Assembly: GCA_013398055.1 (NCBI GenBank)
Contig: VZRS01008313.1
Span: 1-64,000, forward strand
Length of the DNA stretch: 64,000 nucleotides
From: Ifrita kowaldi
Taxonomy: Eukaryota > Chordata > Aves > Passeriformes > Cinclosomatidae
Direction: 5' to 3'
Shown here: positions 62,092-64,000 of the stretch, in pieces
Position numbering within the stretch: position 1 is the stretch's first letter
Layout: every line of letters begins with the position of its first letter
Program-made: the position numbers and the translations under genes
The notes under the pieces: generated by a model
The model's database searches: none
What the model was told of the DNA's origin: nothing
Seen by the model: only the letters and a program-made list of their open reading frames with translations

Positions 62092-62364
62092 GAGGGACTC
62101 TGTCATGAACTGCAGTGACAGGACAAGGCAGAATGGGTACAAATTGAGAAAAGAAGGAATTCAGGTTAGATATTAGGAAGAATTTTTTTGTTGTGAGGAT
62201 AGTGAGACACTGGAACAGGTTGCCCAGGGAGGTTGTAGATGGCCCAACTCTGCAAATGTTCAAGGCCAGCCTGGGTGAGGCCTTGAGCAACCTGGTCTAG
62301 TGAGAGGTGTCCCTGCCCATCATGGGACTAAATGATCCCTTCCAACCCCTTAACATTATGTGAT
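62092..62364 (+). repeat. CR1 3' end (second copy)
   Basis: The same CR1 fragment as at 60082-60354, repeated 2010 bases later immediately after the single N. It is part of the large direct repeat and not an independent insertion. Confidence 0.88.
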
Positions 62365-64000
62365 AAAAAAGCTCAGAAAAGAGGGTTTCCACTGAGACCT
62401 TCTCTAGGCTCTCTAATGGGACAGGCAGGAGAAGGGAGGGGGTCAGTGGGAACTGAATGCTGAGGAAGGTCGGGCACCCCGAGCCAGCAGGACCCCAGCA
62501 TCACCTTGTGCCACCAGTTTCCACTTGGAAAACTTCCACCCTGGAAGCCACTTGGGGATCCTGAGAAGACAAGCAAAAGATTCTTTCTCCAGCCAAAACA
62601 GTTCCCAGGCATTACCACCAGCACCTGAGAGCACCTAAGGGTAGGGACATCCCTCCTGAAACCCCTCAGTTCTTGTGTGACAATACAGTTCCTTTGAAAG
62701 GCAATTCTGACGTTTCCCACTCCATAAAAATCCATCTGCTGCCATTACTTTCTCTGTGTTCATTCAAAATTTCTGAGACTGAAAACTACTCTACTTTCCC
62801 CCTCTGAGTGAAAGATGCAATTTCAAAGTCAAAATCCTTGGTGTGAAAACTCCACAGCAGGAGAAGCTGGTCCCAGAAAACCCAAGGGGATGGTGGCAGC
62901 AGCATTGAGCAGGGAGGGAAGAAAAGTCTGAGAAATAAATTTCACCACTTGTGATTTACTCCATGTGTATCGTGATAACTATTGTTTTTTCTTAAAATAC
63001 ACCCTCTTTGAGTAAAAAGAATACAACCATCCTCACCATTATTAAGAGGTTTTTAGCTTTCATCACTGTGAAGTTGGAAACAACCACACAGTATCTGAAA
63101 GGTTTAAACATTAGAGAGCAGAACAAAACCAGGGAATGCTTGAACTTGCCAGTGCTGCTCCCTCACACTGCTCCTCCCCTGTCCTCATAGATAAATGGAT
63201 GGTTTGTAGCCGATATGGGATAGGATGTTTTTTCAAGTTACTTCCTCCCCATGATGAAAAAAGGGACTATTTGGCACTCATAGCATTGGAGGGTACAAAG
63301 AGTATCAAAACCCAGGTCAAAACACAAAGAGATCACTGTCTACAGTGATAGAAACTTTTAGTTTGCAAAATGTCCATTGCACTCCATTACTCAGGGAATG
63401 AATCAAAGGCTCCCACTCTCCATGTGACACCCAGGGATGACCAGATGGGTGGGCACAATTGGGCAATTTTCCTACACAGCAAATTATTTGGGATCTGGCC
63501 ATTAGTGCTATCAGTTTCCACATCAAGTACCTCATTAGGATAAACAGAGGCTGCTCGTTTGTCTTAAACAAGGCAAGCCAGTACATTTACATATGAAAGG
63601 GAGGGGGTGGGGCTATTTTCCCCTGAAAGCTTTCCCAGATTGATTATGGGGCTTACCCTGCTCATCAAGACATAAGAGAATTTGGCACTGCACAAAGGAT
63701 GGGAAGGTGGTGTAGGAATTACTGCCAGCACAAGATTTACATCACATAAGCAGGTACAGGTAAAGAGGAGCCTTCAAAAAGGCAGCAAAAGTGTCTTGAT
63801 AAAAAAACCCCTCAACAAATACTGATCCGACTACTGAACTGTTTGAGCTTCCCACATCCCTCGTTCAACATAAACCTGACACTGACCAAGCCAGGCTTTC
63901 TGTAAGAACCTGTTCACTTATCCCTCCTGTGATTTATTGTGGTTTAAGTGCACATTAATAAATGTAGCCCTAGCAAATGATTCCCTTCATTTCGTCAAGG
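62092..64000 (+). repeat. Large direct repeat B, copy 2 (truncated by window)
   Basis: Second copy of 60082-61990, essentially identical. The one difference I noticed is T61975 versus C63985. Open frames within it repeat exactly, for example 60363-60725 and 62373-62735. Confidence 0.95.

Larger units (their letters stand above)
36504..64000 (-). other. MYO1D: MYO1D intron 1 (5' part, incomplete)
   Basis: At least 27.5 kb without a recognisable coding exon. I looked on the minus strand for a first exon encoding a MYO1D-like N-terminus ending in a donor at phase 2 and found none. It holds five CR1 copies, a GTGACACT-type tandem repeat, a CpG-rich patch near 57.8-58.0 kb, the 899-N gap and two large direct repeats. 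A long first intron is expected for this gene. Confidence 0.7.

Noticed and set aside
36504..64000. MYO1D first coding exon within intron 1
   Set aside because: I looked for a minus-strand exon with ATG, about 31 codons and a phase-2 donor resembling the conserved N-terminus, and did not find one. It is likely beyond 64000.

Overview
The window comes from a vertebrate nuclear genome, almost certainly a bird. The evidence is one multi-exon gene with canonical GT-AG introns and many CR1 retrotransposon fragments, several from a young-looking, GC-rich subfamily of avian (possibly passerine) type. No bacterial, plasmid or phage organisation is visible, and the many short open frames are mostly chance or repeat-derived. 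The species cannot be read from the sequence.

The only gene I can support is MYO1D (unconventional myosin-Id), on the minus strand. Fifteen consecutive coding exons lie between 36503 and 4117 and join in frame into 2026 nt. Assuming 31 complete codons plus two bases in the missing first coding exon, they encode residues of about 32-707: almost the whole motor domain, up to the start of the first IQ motif. The ATP-site P-loop, switch I, switch II, the TEDS-rule acidic residue and the actin-binding and converter regions are all intact. The exon with the initiator ATG lies to the right of 36503, probably beyond 64000. The neck and TH1 membrane-binding tail exons lie left of position 1. The window is therefore the middle of a larger gene.

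Layout from left to right: 1-4116 is intron 16 (partial). 4117-8871 holds exons 16 and 15 with a 24-bp minisatellite in the intron between them. 8872-18677 is a 9.8-kb CR1-rich intron containing a nested CR1 insertion and a diverged inverted repeat abutting a single N. 18678-36503 holds exons 14 to 2. 36504-64000 is intron 1 (partial), with CR1 copies, small tandem repeats, one CpG-rich patch and two assembly irregularities.

The irregularities are near-identical direct repeats: about 0.9 kb on each side of an 899-N gap (51140-53853), and at least 1.9 kb on each side of a single N (60082-64000). Both look more like unmerged overlapping contigs than real tandem duplications. I found no convincing undescribed gene system. 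The most testable biological ideas are an inverted pair of young CR1 copies flanking exons 2-4, which could favour a circular RNA, and a CR1-into-CR1 insertion with an apparent 8-bp target-site duplication.
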